From assembly GCA_964586455.1 (NCBI GenBank), contig CAZPHV010000020.1, forward strand, positions 10,061 through 74,060: a DNA stretch of 64,000 nucleotides, read 5' to 3'. The notes under the pieces were generated by a model. That model did no database searches and was not told where the DNA came from. It saw only the letters and a list, made by a program, of their open reading frames with translations. Numbering within the stretch: position 1 is the first letter of the stretch; each line of letters starts with the position of its first letter. This document shows positions 43,270 to 52,503 of this stretch, one piece after another. Source of the DNA: Aquimonas sp964586455. Its GTDB lineage: Bacteria; Pseudomonadota; Gammaproteobacteria; Xanthomonadales; Xanthomonadaceae. The position numbers and the translations under genes are program-made.

Positions 43270-43645
43270 GGCTGGATTCCCACAGCGCCAGCGCCTGTCG
43301 CACCACCACCTCGGTGATCGGCTTGGCCAGAAAATGCACGCCTAGCGCTTCCGCGCGGGCCTTGCTGGCGGCCTGCACATTGGCAGTCAAGAGCACCAGG
43401 GTGGCGTCGGGAAGCAGCGCGCGAATGCGCTCCGCCGCTTCGAAACCGTCCATCACCGGCATATTGACATCGAGGGTGACAAAATCAGGCCGCAGCAGCT
43501 CCGCCCGGGCCACCGCCTCGGCACCGTCGGCGGCTTCGTGAATCACCAGTCCCGGTCGCTGCTCACGCAGCAGCGCGGCTAACATCATTCTCGATACACG
43601 GCTGTCATCCACCACCAGGGCCTGGCCTGGGTTTCCTGCGCTCAT
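43262..43645 (-). CDS. CheY-like single-domain response regulator
   Basis: A stand-alone receiver of 127 residues with acidic pair D13/D14 (LVVDDSRVSRM), phospho-acceptor D59 (FVTLDVNMPVMDG), switch Thr in LLTANVQ and conserved Lys in FLAKPITE. The ATG at 43645 is chosen because AAGGGAG is 8 bases upstream. No output domain, so it must act by protein contact, plausibly with the CheC protein and cyclase encoded downstream, and may receive phosphate from the hybrid kinase upstream. Confidence 0.88.
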   Translation of the reverse strand: MSAGNPGQALVVDDSRVSRMMLAALLREQRPGLVIHEAADGAEAVARAELLRPDFVTLDVNMPVMDGFEAAERIRALLPDATLVLLTANVQAASKARAEALGVHFLAKPITEVVVRQALALWESSHG

Positions 43646-43903
43646 CTGCTGCACTCCCTTCGAAGCTTTCAGTCAAGACCATGTGGCGCGGGCACGCGAA
43701 GTCACAGGACGCGACCCGCTATGCAAGAGCCTGACGCGATGCGCCTGCGCTGTGAAGTGCGCAGCTACGCAGATGCGGTTGCGGCCAGCATGCTTTCCCG
43801 GCCCAAGCCCAGCGACAGCGGCCCAGGCAGGCGTCGATCCGCGGCCGGCCGCTACGGGCGTCCTGAGGCGGCCGCAGTAGGCAGAGGGTTTTTTCACATG
43901 CTC

Positions 43904-46900
43904 TCAGTCCTCACGCAAGGCGCGGCGCAAGGCGCCGGGGTCGGCCGGCTTGCGCAGGAAGACATCAAAGCCGGCCTCGGCCGCGCGCGCTTCGCTGTCG
44001 GCGTCCGCGCGCGCAGTCAGGGCCAGCAGCCGCGGCACCCGGCCGCGCAGCAGGCTGGCCAGCTCGAAGCCATCGATTCCCGGCAGATCGATGTCGAGCA
44101 CGGCGACGTCGAAACACTGCGACTCCAGCTGCGCGAGCGCATCCAGCGCATGCGCGGCGCGCGCGACCCGGCAGCCCCAGGCGGCCAGCAGCCCTGCCAG
44201 TGCCTCGGCAACGTCCGGGTGATCTTCGACCAGCAGCACGGCCAAACCCAGCGGCGATCGTCCAGGCTCGACGGCGTCCTCGGGCGCCTGCACTTCAGTC
44301 GCCGGCCCCAGCACCGGCAAATCAAGCACGAGGCGGAAGCGGCTGCCCTGACCGGGCGCGCTGCTGGCTGACAGGCTGCCGCCCATGGCTTCAGCCAGCT
44401 GACGGCTGATGAACAGGCCCAGCCCACTGCCGCCGTGCTGACGCGCGGTGCGCTCGCCCTCGGCCTGGGCGAAGGGCTGGAACAGCGCAGCGAGTTGTTC
44501 GGAGCTGAGCCCGGGCCCGGTATCGACCACATCGAACGCGAACCGCTGCGATTGCGCCTGTGGCTGCGGGCAATCGCTCGCCGTGACCTCCAGCCTCACC
44601 GCGCCCGCGGCCGTGAACTTCACCGCATTGCTAAGCAGATTGAGCAGGATCTGCTGCAGTCGCAGCGCATCGACCTCGACCCGCAGCGCGGCCGCGGACG
44701 CCGTCTCCAGCGTCAGGGACAGCCGCTTGGCCTGGGCCAGCGGCAACTGCAGCTCGATGACCTCGGCCAGCAGCTGCGGCAGATTCACCGCCTGCGGCAG
44801 CAGCTCCAGGCGTCCGGCTTCGATCCGCGCGACGTCAAGCGCCTCGTTCACCAGCCGCAGCATCATCTGCCCGGAACGCCGCACCGCCTCGGCCTGGCGG
44901 CGTTGCTCAGGGTTTAGGTTCGAGGCCAGCAGCAGAGCGTTCATGCCCAGCAGGCCGGTCATCGGCGTGCGCACTTCGTGGCCGAGGGTCGCAAGAAAAC
45001 GTCCCTTGGCCTCCGAAGCCTCCTGCGCCAGCCGCTGTGCCTGTTCAGCCATGCGCAGGCGGTAGCGGGCTGTCAGCCGACGTCGGTACAGCACCACCAG
45101 GCTGGCCAGCAGCAGCAGCGCGGCGAGTCCGTAGGCCGCCCAGGCGGCGGGTGTCCACCACCACGGTGACGCTACCCGGATCGTGCGGCTGAGCGCCGGC
45201 ACCCAGCGTCCGTCGGAACCGGCCGCACTGACGCGCAGCTGGTACTCGCCGGGCGGCAACTGCGCATAGGCGCGCTCAGGCACATTGCCGGTCTCGATCC
45301 ACCCCGGGTCGATGCCTTCCAGGCGGAAGCGATAGGCGTGCGTGGCGGGGTCGGCAAACGACAGTAGACGCAGCGACAGGCGCAGATCGCGATCGCCATG
45401 GCGCAGCTCGATCACCCCGTCCGACAGCTCAATGCGTGCGCCGCGGCGCAGCACCGTGGCGGCATGCCAGTGCAGCGGCGAAGGTTTGTCCTCGCGCCGC
45501 AGTCGCGCGGGGTCGAACACCACCACGCCGCCGAGGGTCAGCGCAGCGATGTAGCCCTCGCGCGTGCGCAGCGGCGCCTGCCGGTTGCGGAACTCGCTGC
45601 TGGGCAGGCCGTTGCGCTCGGTGAACTGCCGCAGCTCGGCCAGCTCGCCATTCAGTGGCAGCCGATAGCGGAACAGACCGCGACCGGTGCTCAGCCAGAC
45701 TTCGCCCTCGGGCAGCACCACCAGCCCGCCCGACTCGACTTCCGGCAGCCCAGCCTGCACGCCGATGCCCTCGATCCGCTGCAGCGCCGTGCCGTCCCAG
45801 CGGTAGCGCTCCAGCCCTGTGATGTGATGCAGCCAAAGTTCATCGGCGGCGCCAAACGCGAATCCGAAGATTCGCGTCTGCGGTGATCCGGGCACCGCGG
45901 CAAACTCACCGCCCTGCGCCGCGCGCCGATACAGCCCCCCGGGCCCCGCCCACCAGACCGCGCCATCCGGCGCCATCGCCATGTGCTCGGTTTCGACCAG
46001 CGCGCCACCCGCCTCAGGGCCGCCGAACTGGCCCAGTACGCGGCCCGCAGCGTCGCGCAGCTGCAGGCCGCCGCCGACAACGCCCAGCCAGATGCCTTCG
46101 GGAGTTTCCAGCAGATGGTCGACCTCGCCACCGGGCACGGCGTCGGCGCCTTCGGTGCCGAAGCGCGTCTCAAGACCGTCGGCGGAGCGGATCAACAGTC
46201 CGTCCATCAACCCCAGCCACAGGCTGCCGTCGGCGCGCTCCAGCACCGAGCGTGGACGACTCGGCGCCAGATCCTCGCCCGAACGCAGCATGCGGGTTTC
46301 ACCGCTACGCAGATCAAGGCGTTCTAGCTCGGATGCACGCCCCACCACCAGCAAAGCGCCGTCGCGGGCCTGGGCCAGGCTGAGCGGCAGCGAGCCCATT
46401 CGCTCAGGTTCGCGCCGGAACACGCTGAAATCGCGCCAGGCCGGCGGCAGCCGCGCCAGGCCGCCGCCCGAGGAGGCGAACCACAGGCCGTCCTCATGGT
46501 CGCGAAGGATCGACATCACCATCCGCCCCGGAAAGGCCCAGCGCAGGTCGGGCTGCACTTCAGCGGCAATCCAGTCCTCACCGCGCAGGCTGCGCAAGCC
46601 TGTCGACAGACCCACCCACAGACGGCCGTCGCCTTCGTCGAGGATGGACAGCACGTTTGCCGGCGGCAGATTTGGCCAGCGCTCGAAACGTGGCCCTTGC
46701 CCCCCTTCATCGGAACCCATGGCGAAGTGCCACAACGCATCGGCGGTGCCTACATGCAGACCGCCATCGGCCCGTTCCGCAAGCTGCCAGACCCAGTGCC
46801 CGCGGCTGGTCTCCGAGGGCGGTCGATGGCATTCAAACCCCGACTCCTGGGGCCGGCACAGCCCGCCCGTGGTGCCGATCCAGAGCGTGCCGTCAGAGGC

Positions 46901-47497
46901 ATGCAGCAGCGACAGCACGGTATCGCCCCCCAGGCTGTCGGGTTGTTCGGGATCGTGCCGGAACACCTGCACCTCATCGTGTTCGAGGTGCATTCGGTAC
47001 AAGCCGGTACGAAACCCGCCGAACCACAGGCTGCCGTCGGGCGCGCTGCTGATCGCGAATACGTCGTCGGCCTCGATGCGCGGATCGGTCTGCCGGTTGA
47101 AGTGGCGGAAGCGCGCCGGCCGCCGCGACTCCAGCCGGCTGATGCCGCCGCCCTCGGTGGCCGCCCACAGCCGGCCCTCGCGATCGACATGCAGGGTCTG
47201 GGTGTTGTTGGCGGGCAACGAGTGCGGGTCGTCCGAGGCGTGGCGGAACACTTCGAAGCCGACGCCGTCGTAGCGCGCCAGGCCCTCGACACTGCCAATC
47301 CACAAGAAGCCTTCGCGGTCCTGTGCCAGCGTGTAGACGCTGCTGGAGGGCAGGCCATCGGCGGTGCCGAAGGTCTTGAACAGCGGCGTTTCGGGCAGCG
47401 CAGGAGCGGTCGCAGTCGGAAAACCGGGCGACGCGGCCGCCAGCGCAGGCAGCCAGACGAGCAGCACGCAGAGGACTGGCAGACGCCAAAGGCACAT
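43904..47497 (-). CDS. Two-component-propeller hybrid histidine kinase
   Basis: A 1197-residue one-protein sensor. Signal peptide (about 1-23), two seven-bladed-type propeller repeats (many LPxNxxxxLxxDxxGxLWxG-like units from FGTADGLPSSSVYTLAQDREGFLWIGS to about 690), a Y_Y_Y beta-sandwich (about 700-780, YRFRLEGIDPGWIETG), one membrane helix (about 790-810), HisKA with His840 (LGHEVRTPMTGLLGM), HATPase_c (NAVKFT, DTGPGLS, GSGLGLFISRQL) and a receiver with D1135 (VAVLDIDLPGIDG). Periplasmic ligand sensing is expected. Such propeller kinases often control polysaccharide use. It precedes the CheY-CheC-cyclase genes on the same strand after a 258-base gap. Confidence 0.92.
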   Translation of the reverse strand: MCLWRLPVLCVLLVWLPALAAASPGFPTATAPALPETPLFKTFGTADGLPSSSVYTLAQDREGFLWIGSVEGLARYDGVGFEVFRHASDDPHSLPANNTQTLHVDREGRLWAATEGGGISRLESRRPARFRHFNRQTDPRIEADDVFAISSAPDGSLWFGGFRTGLYRMHLEHDEVQVFRHDPEQPDSLGGDTVLSLLHASDGTLWIGTTGGLCRPQESGFECHRPPSETSRGHWVWQLAERADGGLHVGTADALWHFAMGSDEGGQGPRFERWPNLPPANVLSILDEGDGRLWVGLSTGLRSLRGEDWIAAEVQPDLRWAFPGRMVMSILRDHEDGLWFASSGGGLARLPPAWRDFSVFRREPERMGSLPLSLAQARDGALLVVGRASELERLDLRSGETRMLRSGEDLAPSRPRSVLERADGSLWLGLMDGLLIRSADGLETRFGTEGADAVPGGEVDHLLETPEGIWLGVVGGGLQLRDAAGRVLGQFGGPEAGGALVETEHMAMAPDGAVWWAGPGGLYRRAAQGGEFAAVPGSPQTRIFGFAFGAADELWLHHITGLERYRWDGTALQRIEGIGVQAGLPEVESGGLVVLPEGEVWLSTGRGLFRYRLPLNGELAELRQFTERNGLPSSEFRNRQAPLRTREGYIAALTLGGVVVFDPARLRREDKPSPLHWHAATVLRRGARIELSDGVIELRHGDRDLRLSLRLLSFADPATHAYRFRLEGIDPGWIETGNVPERAYAQLPPGEYQLRVSAAGSDGRWVPALSRTIRVASPWWWTPAAWAAYGLAALLLLASLVVLYRRRLTARYRLRMAEQAQRLAQEASEAKGRFLATLGHEVRTPMTGLLGMNALLLASNLNPEQRRQAEAVRRSGQMMLRLVNEALDVARIEAGRLELLPQAVNLPQLLAEVIELQLPLAQAKRLSLTLETASAAALRVEVDALRLQQILLNLLSNAVKFTAAGAVRLEVTASDCPQPQAQSQRFAFDVVDTGPGLSSEQLAALFQPFAQAEGERTARQHGGSGLGLFISRQLAEAMGGSLSASSAPGQGSRFRLVLDLPVLGPATEVQAPEDAVEPGRSPLGLAVLLVEDHPDVAEALAGLLAAWGCRVARAAHALDALAQLESQCFDVAVLDIDLPGIDGFELASLLRGRVPRLLALTARADADSEARAAEAGFDVFLRKPADPGALRRALRED

Positions 47498-47618
47498 CGG
47501 TTCAAGACCTGATCAATAGGTTCCGCGCGCATGCTGCCACAGCCTTCACGCAACGCGTTGTTCCAGCGCGGCAACGCCCGGAACACGCGATCCCGCCCCG
47601 GGCTCCGTAGAATCGGCG

Positions 47619-49133
47619 GTGACCCCGCTGAGAGAACACCGATCTGTGCGTCGACCCGGCGACCCCCTTCGACTTCTGCTGGCCCTGCTGAGCCTCGCTG
47701 CGCTGGCTGCCGTGCTGTATCTGGGCCTGGCCGTGCTCGATCGTGGCCTCGGCCTGTGGGCCCAGCTGGAGGGCCTGCCCGCTGCGCTGCGTTACGCCCT
47801 GTTGGCGCTGATTGCCGCGTTCACCGCGGCAGGTGTCTGGCTGGTGCTGAAGCTGCTGCGCGGTGGCCCGGGGCGCGCGCCGCGCGCCGAGCCGATCGAC
47901 CGGGCGCGCATCGAGGCCCGTCTGGAAGCCCTGGACGCGCTGGGTGCAGACGCCGGCTTTGCCCGCAGCGAACTGGCCGAGCTCGACGCGCGCCGCGCCC
48001 GCGGCGTGGTGCAAGTGGCGCTGTTCGGCGACATCTCGGCCGGCAAGAGCAGCCTGCTGCGCGCCCTGGTGCCCGAGGCTGACGTGCAGATCGATGTCCG
48101 CGGCGGTTCGACCACCGACATCCATCGCCACCGCGCCAACCTTGACGGCCTGGTGCTTGAAGTCACCGACGTACCCGGCACGCACGGGGCCGACGGCGCC
48201 GCCCTGTCCGAGCTCGCGCGGGCCGAAGCTGCACGTGCGCATGCTCTGATCTACGTCTGCGAAGCCGATCTCACCCGCAGCCAGGACACCGACCTGCGCG
48301 CGCTGGCGCGATTCGGCCGCCCACTGCTGCTGGCGCTGAACAAATCCGACCGCTACGACGTGCGCGAACGCGCCGCACTGCTTGAGCACCTCAGCGGGCG
48401 CTACGCCGAGCTCGGTGTGCAGGTGCTCGCCGTGGCCGCCGGCCACACGGAAGCGCTGACGCGGATCGATGCCGATGGCCACGAGAGCCGCGTTGAACGT
48501 GAGATTCCTGCCGACCTCGGAACTCTGCCAAAGGCACTGCGAGCCCTGGCGCAGGTGAATCCGACTACGCTGGAACCGGCTCGCGAAGCGGCGACGCTGG
48601 CGGCACTGGATGCCCGCATGGCCAGCGTGGAGGTCGATGTGCGCACGCGCGAGGCCGAGGCGATCGTGCGCCGGTACACGCGCCGTGCGCTGGTCGCCGC
48701 CTTGGCCACGGTCGCGCCCGGCACCGACCTGATCATCCAGGGCGGACTGGCGGCGGCAATGATCCACGAACTCTCGCGACTGCACGGCCGCAGCCTTCGC
48801 GAACTCGATATCGATGCCTTCCTGAAGGCCGCAGGCGGACGCGTGCGCAGTCACGGTGCGGTGCTGCTGGCGATCGCAGGCAATGGCCTCAAGGCGTTTC
48901 CCGGGCTCGGCACGCTCGGCGGCGGGCTCGTGCACGCGGTCGCCTACGGCCTTCTGTTCGATGCACTGGGCCGGGCTGCAGCGCAGTCGCTGGCGGCAGG
49001 CAGCGCCCTGGATCGCGATGCCACGCTGGACGCGTTCGAAGCCCAGCTGAAGGCGCCGCGCGCGGAAGCCCTGAAGCGGCTCGCCGCACTCGGCGTCGAA
49101 GCGCTGCGTGGAGACGCGGAGAAGCCCCGATGA
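47619..49133 (+). CDS. Membrane-associated dynamin/Era-like GTPase (first of pair)
   Basis: A 504-residue protein. Two N-terminal membrane helices (about 18-42 and 57-82), then a GTPase domain: G1 GDISAGKSS at 137-145, G3 DVPGTHG, G4 LNKSD, followed by an alpha-rich region with a hydrophobic C-terminal part (IIQGGLAAAMIHELS, AVLLAIAGNGLKAFPGLG) like DUF697/YcjF proteins. A GTG start at 47619 is assumed; GTG 47646 is possible. Function unknown. It overlaps the YceI gene by 4 bases and has a paralogue at 51145 closing the same block. Confidence 0.75.
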   Translation: MTPLREHRSVRRPGDPLRLLLALLSLAALAAVLYLGLAVLDRGLGLWAQLEGLPAALRYALLALIAAFTAAGVWLVLKLLRGGPGRAPRAEPIDRARIEARLEALDALGADAGFARSELAELDARRARGVVQVALFGDISAGKSSLLRALVPEADVQIDVRGGSTTDIHRHRANLDGLVLEVTDVPGTHGADGAALSELARAEAARAHALIYVCEADLTRSQDTDLRALARFGRPLLLALNKSDRYDVRERAALLEHLSGRYAELGVQVLAVAAGHTEALTRIDADGHESRVEREIPADLGTLPKALRALAQVNPTTLEPAREAATLAALDARMASVEVDVRTREAEAIVRRYTRRALVAALATVAPGTDLIIQGGLAAAMIHELSRLHGRSLRELDIDAFLKAAGGRVRSHGAVLLAIAGNGLKAFPGLGTLGGGLVHAVAYGLLFDALGRAAAQSLAAGSALDRDATLDAFEAQLKAPRAEALKRLAALGVEALRGDAEKPR

Positions 49134-49954
49134 AACCGAGTTTGCTTAGCGCCTGCACCCAGGCATGCACTCTGGCCTGGATGCTCGGCTGCGCGCCGGC
49201 CGCGCAGGCCGAGCGCTACGTCATCGACCCGATCCACAGCCGGGTCTTGATCCGCGTCTCGCATGCCGGCTTTGCCCAGGCCATGGCCACTCTGTCGGCG
49301 CCCAGTGGCAGCATCGAGTACGACCCGGAACATCCTGAGCAGGCGCGCGTCGACGTCGCCCTGCCGCTGGATCGCCTCGACTTTGGCGATGATGACTGGA
49401 ACCGCCGCATGGCGCGTCGTGACTACTTCGACAGCGCGCGCCACCCGGTTGCCCGCTTCGTCTCGAATTCGGTGCAGCCCGGCGAGAATGGGGAACTCCG
49501 CATCTTCGGCGAGCTCGAACTGCGCGGTGAACGGGTGCCGGTGGAGCTGCAGGCGCGCATCAATCGCCTCGGTCGCGCCCTGCCCTTCGTACCACGCGCC
49601 AGCCTTGGCGCCTCGGCCACGGCGCGGCTGGATCGACGCGATTTCGGCATGAGCAAGCACGCGAGCGCGGTCGGCCACGAGGTCGAAGTCTGGATCGAAA
49701 TCGAGGCACGTCGGCAGCGCCGCGGTGCTGCGGATGATTCGAAACAGCGCGAACTGGACGCCGTCGAGGACGACGAGCGTTTGAACCCGCCGCAGGAGCC
49801 TCTGGGCGCCCGTCTGCGCGGGCTCGAATGTTCTGGAACATGCGTACAGACGGAACTCGCGCGCATGGCTCAAGAACCTCATCCACACAGTATCGCTGGC
49901 CTCTCCCGCCACAGCTCGAACAAGGAAACCCTCCATGCCGCTGCGCAGCACTGA
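49130..49954 (+). CDS. YceI-family periplasmic protein with an unusual C-terminal extension
   Basis: A 274-residue protein. Signal peptide (about 1-27, ending AAQA), then a YceI lipocalin-like domain to about residue 193: YVIDPIHSRVLIRVSHAGF at the start and GMSKHASAVGHEVEVWIEIEA at the end. YceI proteins bind polyisoprenoid-type lipids such as quinones. The last 80 residues are charged and not YceI-like, overlap the b561 start by 20 bases, and hide a palindrome (49828-49841). They may reflect a lost stop codon or a frameshift. Confidence 0.82.
   Translation: MKPSLLSACTQACTLAWMLGCAPAAQAERYVIDPIHSRVLIRVSHAGFAQAMATLSAPSGSIEYDPEHPEQARVDVALPLDRLDFGDDDWNRRMARRDYFDSARHPVARFVSNSVQPGENGELRIFGELELRGERVPVELQARINRLGRALPFVPRASLGASATARLDRRDFGMSKHASAVGHEVEVWIEIEARRQRRGAADDSKQRELDAVEDDERLNPPQEPLGARLRGLECSGTCVQTELARMAQEPHPHSIAGLSRHSSNKETLHAAAQH
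49828..49841. promoter_or_regulatory. Palindrome ATGTTC-N2-GAACAT before cytochrome b561
   Basis: A perfect 6-bp inverted repeat with a 2-base spacer, 93 bases upstream of the b561 start and inside the non-conserved tail of the preceding YceI gene. It looks like a repressor operator. No regulator in the window is an obvious match. Confidence 0.4.
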
Positions 49955-50585
49955 ATCCACCTGGGGCTGGGGCAGCCAGTTCTTCCACTGGGCCACTGCA
50001 CTGACCATCCTAGCTACCGCCTTTGTCGGCCTGACCATGGAGGACTTCGACGCACTCTGGTACTACGGCCTGCACAAGTCGCTGGGTATCACCGTGCTCG
50101 CCCTGGTGGTACTGCGCATGCTGTGGCGCCTGATCGACCGTCGCCCGCCCTACCCGCCCGGCATGCCCGGCTGGCAGCGACTGGCATCCAGCAGCGCGCA
50201 TGCGCTGATCTACGCCGCGATGCTGGTGATGCCGATCTCCGGCTGGCTGTACAACTCGGCGGCACGGCGCCCACTCGACTGGTTCGGCCTGTTCAAGATT
50301 CCAAGCCTCACCGCGCTGGATCGCGAAGCCGGGAGCTACAGCATCCTCGGCTTCGATGCCCCGGCCTTCATCGACACCCCGCAGAAGCTGCGCTCGCTCG
50401 CCGGTGACGTACACGAAACCCTGTTCTACGCGGGCGCACTGTTGATCGCGCTGCACCTGGCCGCCGCACTCAAACACCACTTTTTCGATCGCGACCCGAC
50501 CCTGGCGCGCATGCTGCCCGGACTGCCCGCGCCCACGCCTGCTACGGCGCCCCCCGCCGCCCCTGCTCCCAAGGATTCGCCATGA
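49935..50585 (+). CDS. Cytochrome b561-type membrane protein
   Basis: Di-heme four-helix membrane cytochrome of 216 residues, related to CybB/b561. Candidate heme ligands in helices are H18 (FFHWAT), H47 (GLHKSL), H89 (SSAHALIY), H160 (GDVHETLF) and H174 (ALHLAAALKHH). These proteins oxidise quinol and pass electrons to periplasmic acceptors. The tail is Pro/Ala-rich. AAGGAAA lies 6 bases before the ATG. Flanked by two yceI genes, a pairing common in proteobacteria. Confidence 0.88.
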   Translation: MPLRSTESTWGWGSQFFHWATALTILATAFVGLTMEDFDALWYYGLHKSLGITVLALVVLRMLWRLIDRRPPYPPGMPGWQRLASSSAHALIYAAMLVMPISGWLYNSAARRPLDWFGLFKIPSLTALDREAGSYSILGFDAPAFIDTPQKLRSLAGDVHETLFYAGALLIALHLAAALKHHFFDRDPTLARMLPGLPAPTPATAPPAAPAPKDSP

Positions 50586-51145
50586 CCCTGCGCCGCCTCG
50601 CCACCCGCATCACCGCTGTCTGCCTGCTGTCCGCGCTGGCCCTGCCGGTGCTGGCCAGCGACTGGACCGCCGACTCCAAGAACTCGAAGCTGGGCTTTGT
50701 TGCCGAGTACAGCGAAGGCCCGATCGATGGCCACTTCGAGCGCTTCCAGCCCGCCATCCGCTTCGATCCGGCGGATCTCGACAGCGCGCGCTTCGACGTC
50801 GACATCGAGCTCGCCAGCGTGCGCACCGAGGACGAGGAGTGGGACGGCTATCTCGTCGGCGGCAGCTTCTTCAACGTCAACAGTTTCCCGAAAGCGCAGT
50901 ACCGCGCGGAACGCTTCGAAGCACGTGACGCTGGCTATGTCGCCCTGGGCACGCTTGAGCTTCGCGGCGTGCAGCAGCCAGTGGAGCTGGTCTTCAGCTT
51001 CGAGATCAACGGCGACAGCGCGACCCTGCGCGGCAGCGCCCAGCTCGACCGCATCAGCTTCGGCGTAGGCACCGGCGACTGGGAAGACCCGGACACCATC
51101 GCCCATGCGGTCAAGGTCGAGACCGAACTCAAGCTCACCCGCTGA
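50582..51145 (+). CDS. YceI-family periplasmic protein (second copy)
   Basis: A 187-residue YceI protein of normal length, overlapping the b561 gene by 4 bases. Signal peptide MTLRRLATRITAVCLLSALALPVLA, then the lipocalin-like domain with SDWTADSKNSKLGFVAEY, the conserved FDVDIELASVRTEDEEWDGYLVGGSFFNVNSFP segment, and a C-terminal GVGTGDWEDPDTIAHAVKVET. It differs clearly from the first copy, so the two are not a recent duplication. Expected to bind a quinone or other isoprenoid in the periplasm near b561. Confidence 0.9.
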   Translation: MTLRRLATRITAVCLLSALALPVLASDWTADSKNSKLGFVAEYSEGPIDGHFERFQPAIRFDPADLDSARFDVDIELASVRTEDEEWDGYLVGGSFFNVNSFPKAQYRAERFEARDAGYVALGTLELRGVQQPVELVFSFEINGDSATLRGSAQLDRISFGVGTGDWEDPDTIAHAVKVETELKLTR

Positions 51146-52503
51146 TGCCCTCGCGCTTCTCGCGCTTCCTCGATCGCTTGGCGGCGCCCTTCCGCCGCAG
51201 CCCTGCGGTGGCTGAGTCCGCGAACGGAGACCCCTTGCTGCGCGCGGCCGACAGCCTGCGCGCGCTGCTGGACGATCCGGCCATCCCTGCCGAAGTACGC
51301 ACCGAGCTGGCCGCCGATTACGCCGAGGTCGAGGCCATGCTCGGCCGGCTCGAACAGGGCCAGATCCATCTCGCCGCCTTCGGCCGAGTCAGCGTCGGCA
51401 AGAGCTCGCTGCTGAACGCGCTGGCCGGCAGCGAGGCGTTTGAAACCGGCGTCCTGCACGGCACCACCACCGCGCGCGGCCAACAGGCCTGGCGCGAAGC
51501 CGCCGCCCACGGCGTGCAGCTGATCGACACGCCCGGCATCAACGAGCTCTCGGGCGAAGCGCGCGAGAAACTCGCGTTTGAGGTCGCGCGGCGCTCGGAC
51601 CTGATCCTGTTCGTCGCCGACGGCGACCTCACCCAGCTCGAGCTCGACGCCCTGCGTCTGCTCGCGGCCCAGCAGCGGCCGCTGCTGCTGGTGCTGAACA
51701 AAGCCGACCGCTACCGCGAGGACGAACTCGCAGCCCTGCGCGCGCGCCTGTTGGAGCATACACGCGGCATTGTTCAGCCCGAGAACCTGCTGCTGGCGCG
51801 CGCGCAGCCGGCGCCCGAGCGCGTGCTACGCGTCGACAGCGAAGGCCGCGAGCAGCTCGACACGCGCCCGCGCGCGGTCGACGTCACCGAACTGCGCGGC
51901 CGCGTATTCGCCATCCTCGAAGCCGAGGGCAAGGCGCTGGCCGCGCTCAACGCCGCCCTGTTCGCGGGTGACCTCGCCGATAGCGTCGGCGAGCGCGTGA
52001 CCCGCCTGCGCGCCGAGCTGGCCGCGCGCATCACCCGCAGCTACTGCCTGGCCAAGGGCGTCGCAGTGGCGTTGAACCCGGTGCCGGTCGCCGATCTGCT
52101 CGCAGCAGCCGCGCTCGATGTCGCGCTCGTCGTGCACCTCTCAAAACTCTACGCACTGCCGATGAGTCGCGCCGAAGCCAGCCGCCTGCTGGCCACGGTG
52201 GTAGCGCAGCTGGCCGCGCTGATGGGCGCGATCTGGGGCGTGCATCTGGTCGCCTCCGCACTGAAGGGCATGAGCGCGGGTCTGACGACCGCCCTCACCG
52301 CCGGCGCCCAGGGCGCACTGGCCTGGTATGCCACCCTGCTGGTGGCGCGTTCGGCCGAGCGCTATCTCGCTCAGGGCAAGAGCTGGGGAGACAAGGGCCC
52401 GAAGCGCGTGGTCGCAGAAATCGTCGAAAGCCTCGACCGCGACTCGGTGCTGCGCGAAGCGCGCGAGGAGATCCTGCGCAGGTTGCGCAAGAGCCGAGAT
52501 TAG
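51145..52503 (+). CDS. Era/dynamin-like GTPase with DUF697-type C-terminus (second of pair)
   Basis: A 452-residue protein without N-terminal helices. GTPase motifs: G1 GRVSVGKSS at 80-88, switch with GTTTARG, G3 DTPGIN, G4 LNKAD. The C-terminal half has hydrophobic segments (YCLAKGVAVALNPVPVADLLAAAALDVALVVHLSKLY region and AALMGAIWGVHLVASALKG) as in YcjF/DUF697 proteins. It begins at the last base of the yceI stop (1-base overlap). Relationship to the GTPase at 47619 is at family level only. Role unknown; membrane remodelling or complex assembly is a guess. Confidence 0.82.
   Translation: MPSRFSRFLDRLAAPFRRSPAVAESANGDPLLRAADSLRALLDDPAIPAEVRTELAADYAEVEAMLGRLEQGQIHLAAFGRVSVGKSSLLNALAGSEAFETGVLHGTTTARGQQAWREAAAHGVQLIDTPGINELSGEAREKLAFEVARRSDLILFVADGDLTQLELDALRLLAAQQRPLLLVLNKADRYREDELAALRARLLEHTRGIVQPENLLLARAQPAPERVLRVDSEGREQLDTRPRAVDVTELRGRVFAILEAEGKALAALNAALFAGDLADSVGERVTRLRAELAARITRSYCLAKGVAVALNPVPVADLLAAAALDVALVVHLSKLYALPMSRAEASRLLATVVAQLAALMGAIWGVHLVASALKGMSAGLTTALTAGAQGALAWYATLLVARSAERYLAQGKSWGDKGPKRVVAEIVESLDRDSVLREAREEILRRLRKSRD

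Noticed and set aside
43646..43903. A separate small gene in the 258-base gap between the hybrid kinase and the receiver
   Set aside because: The open frames there continue antisense into the kinase gene and lack start signals.
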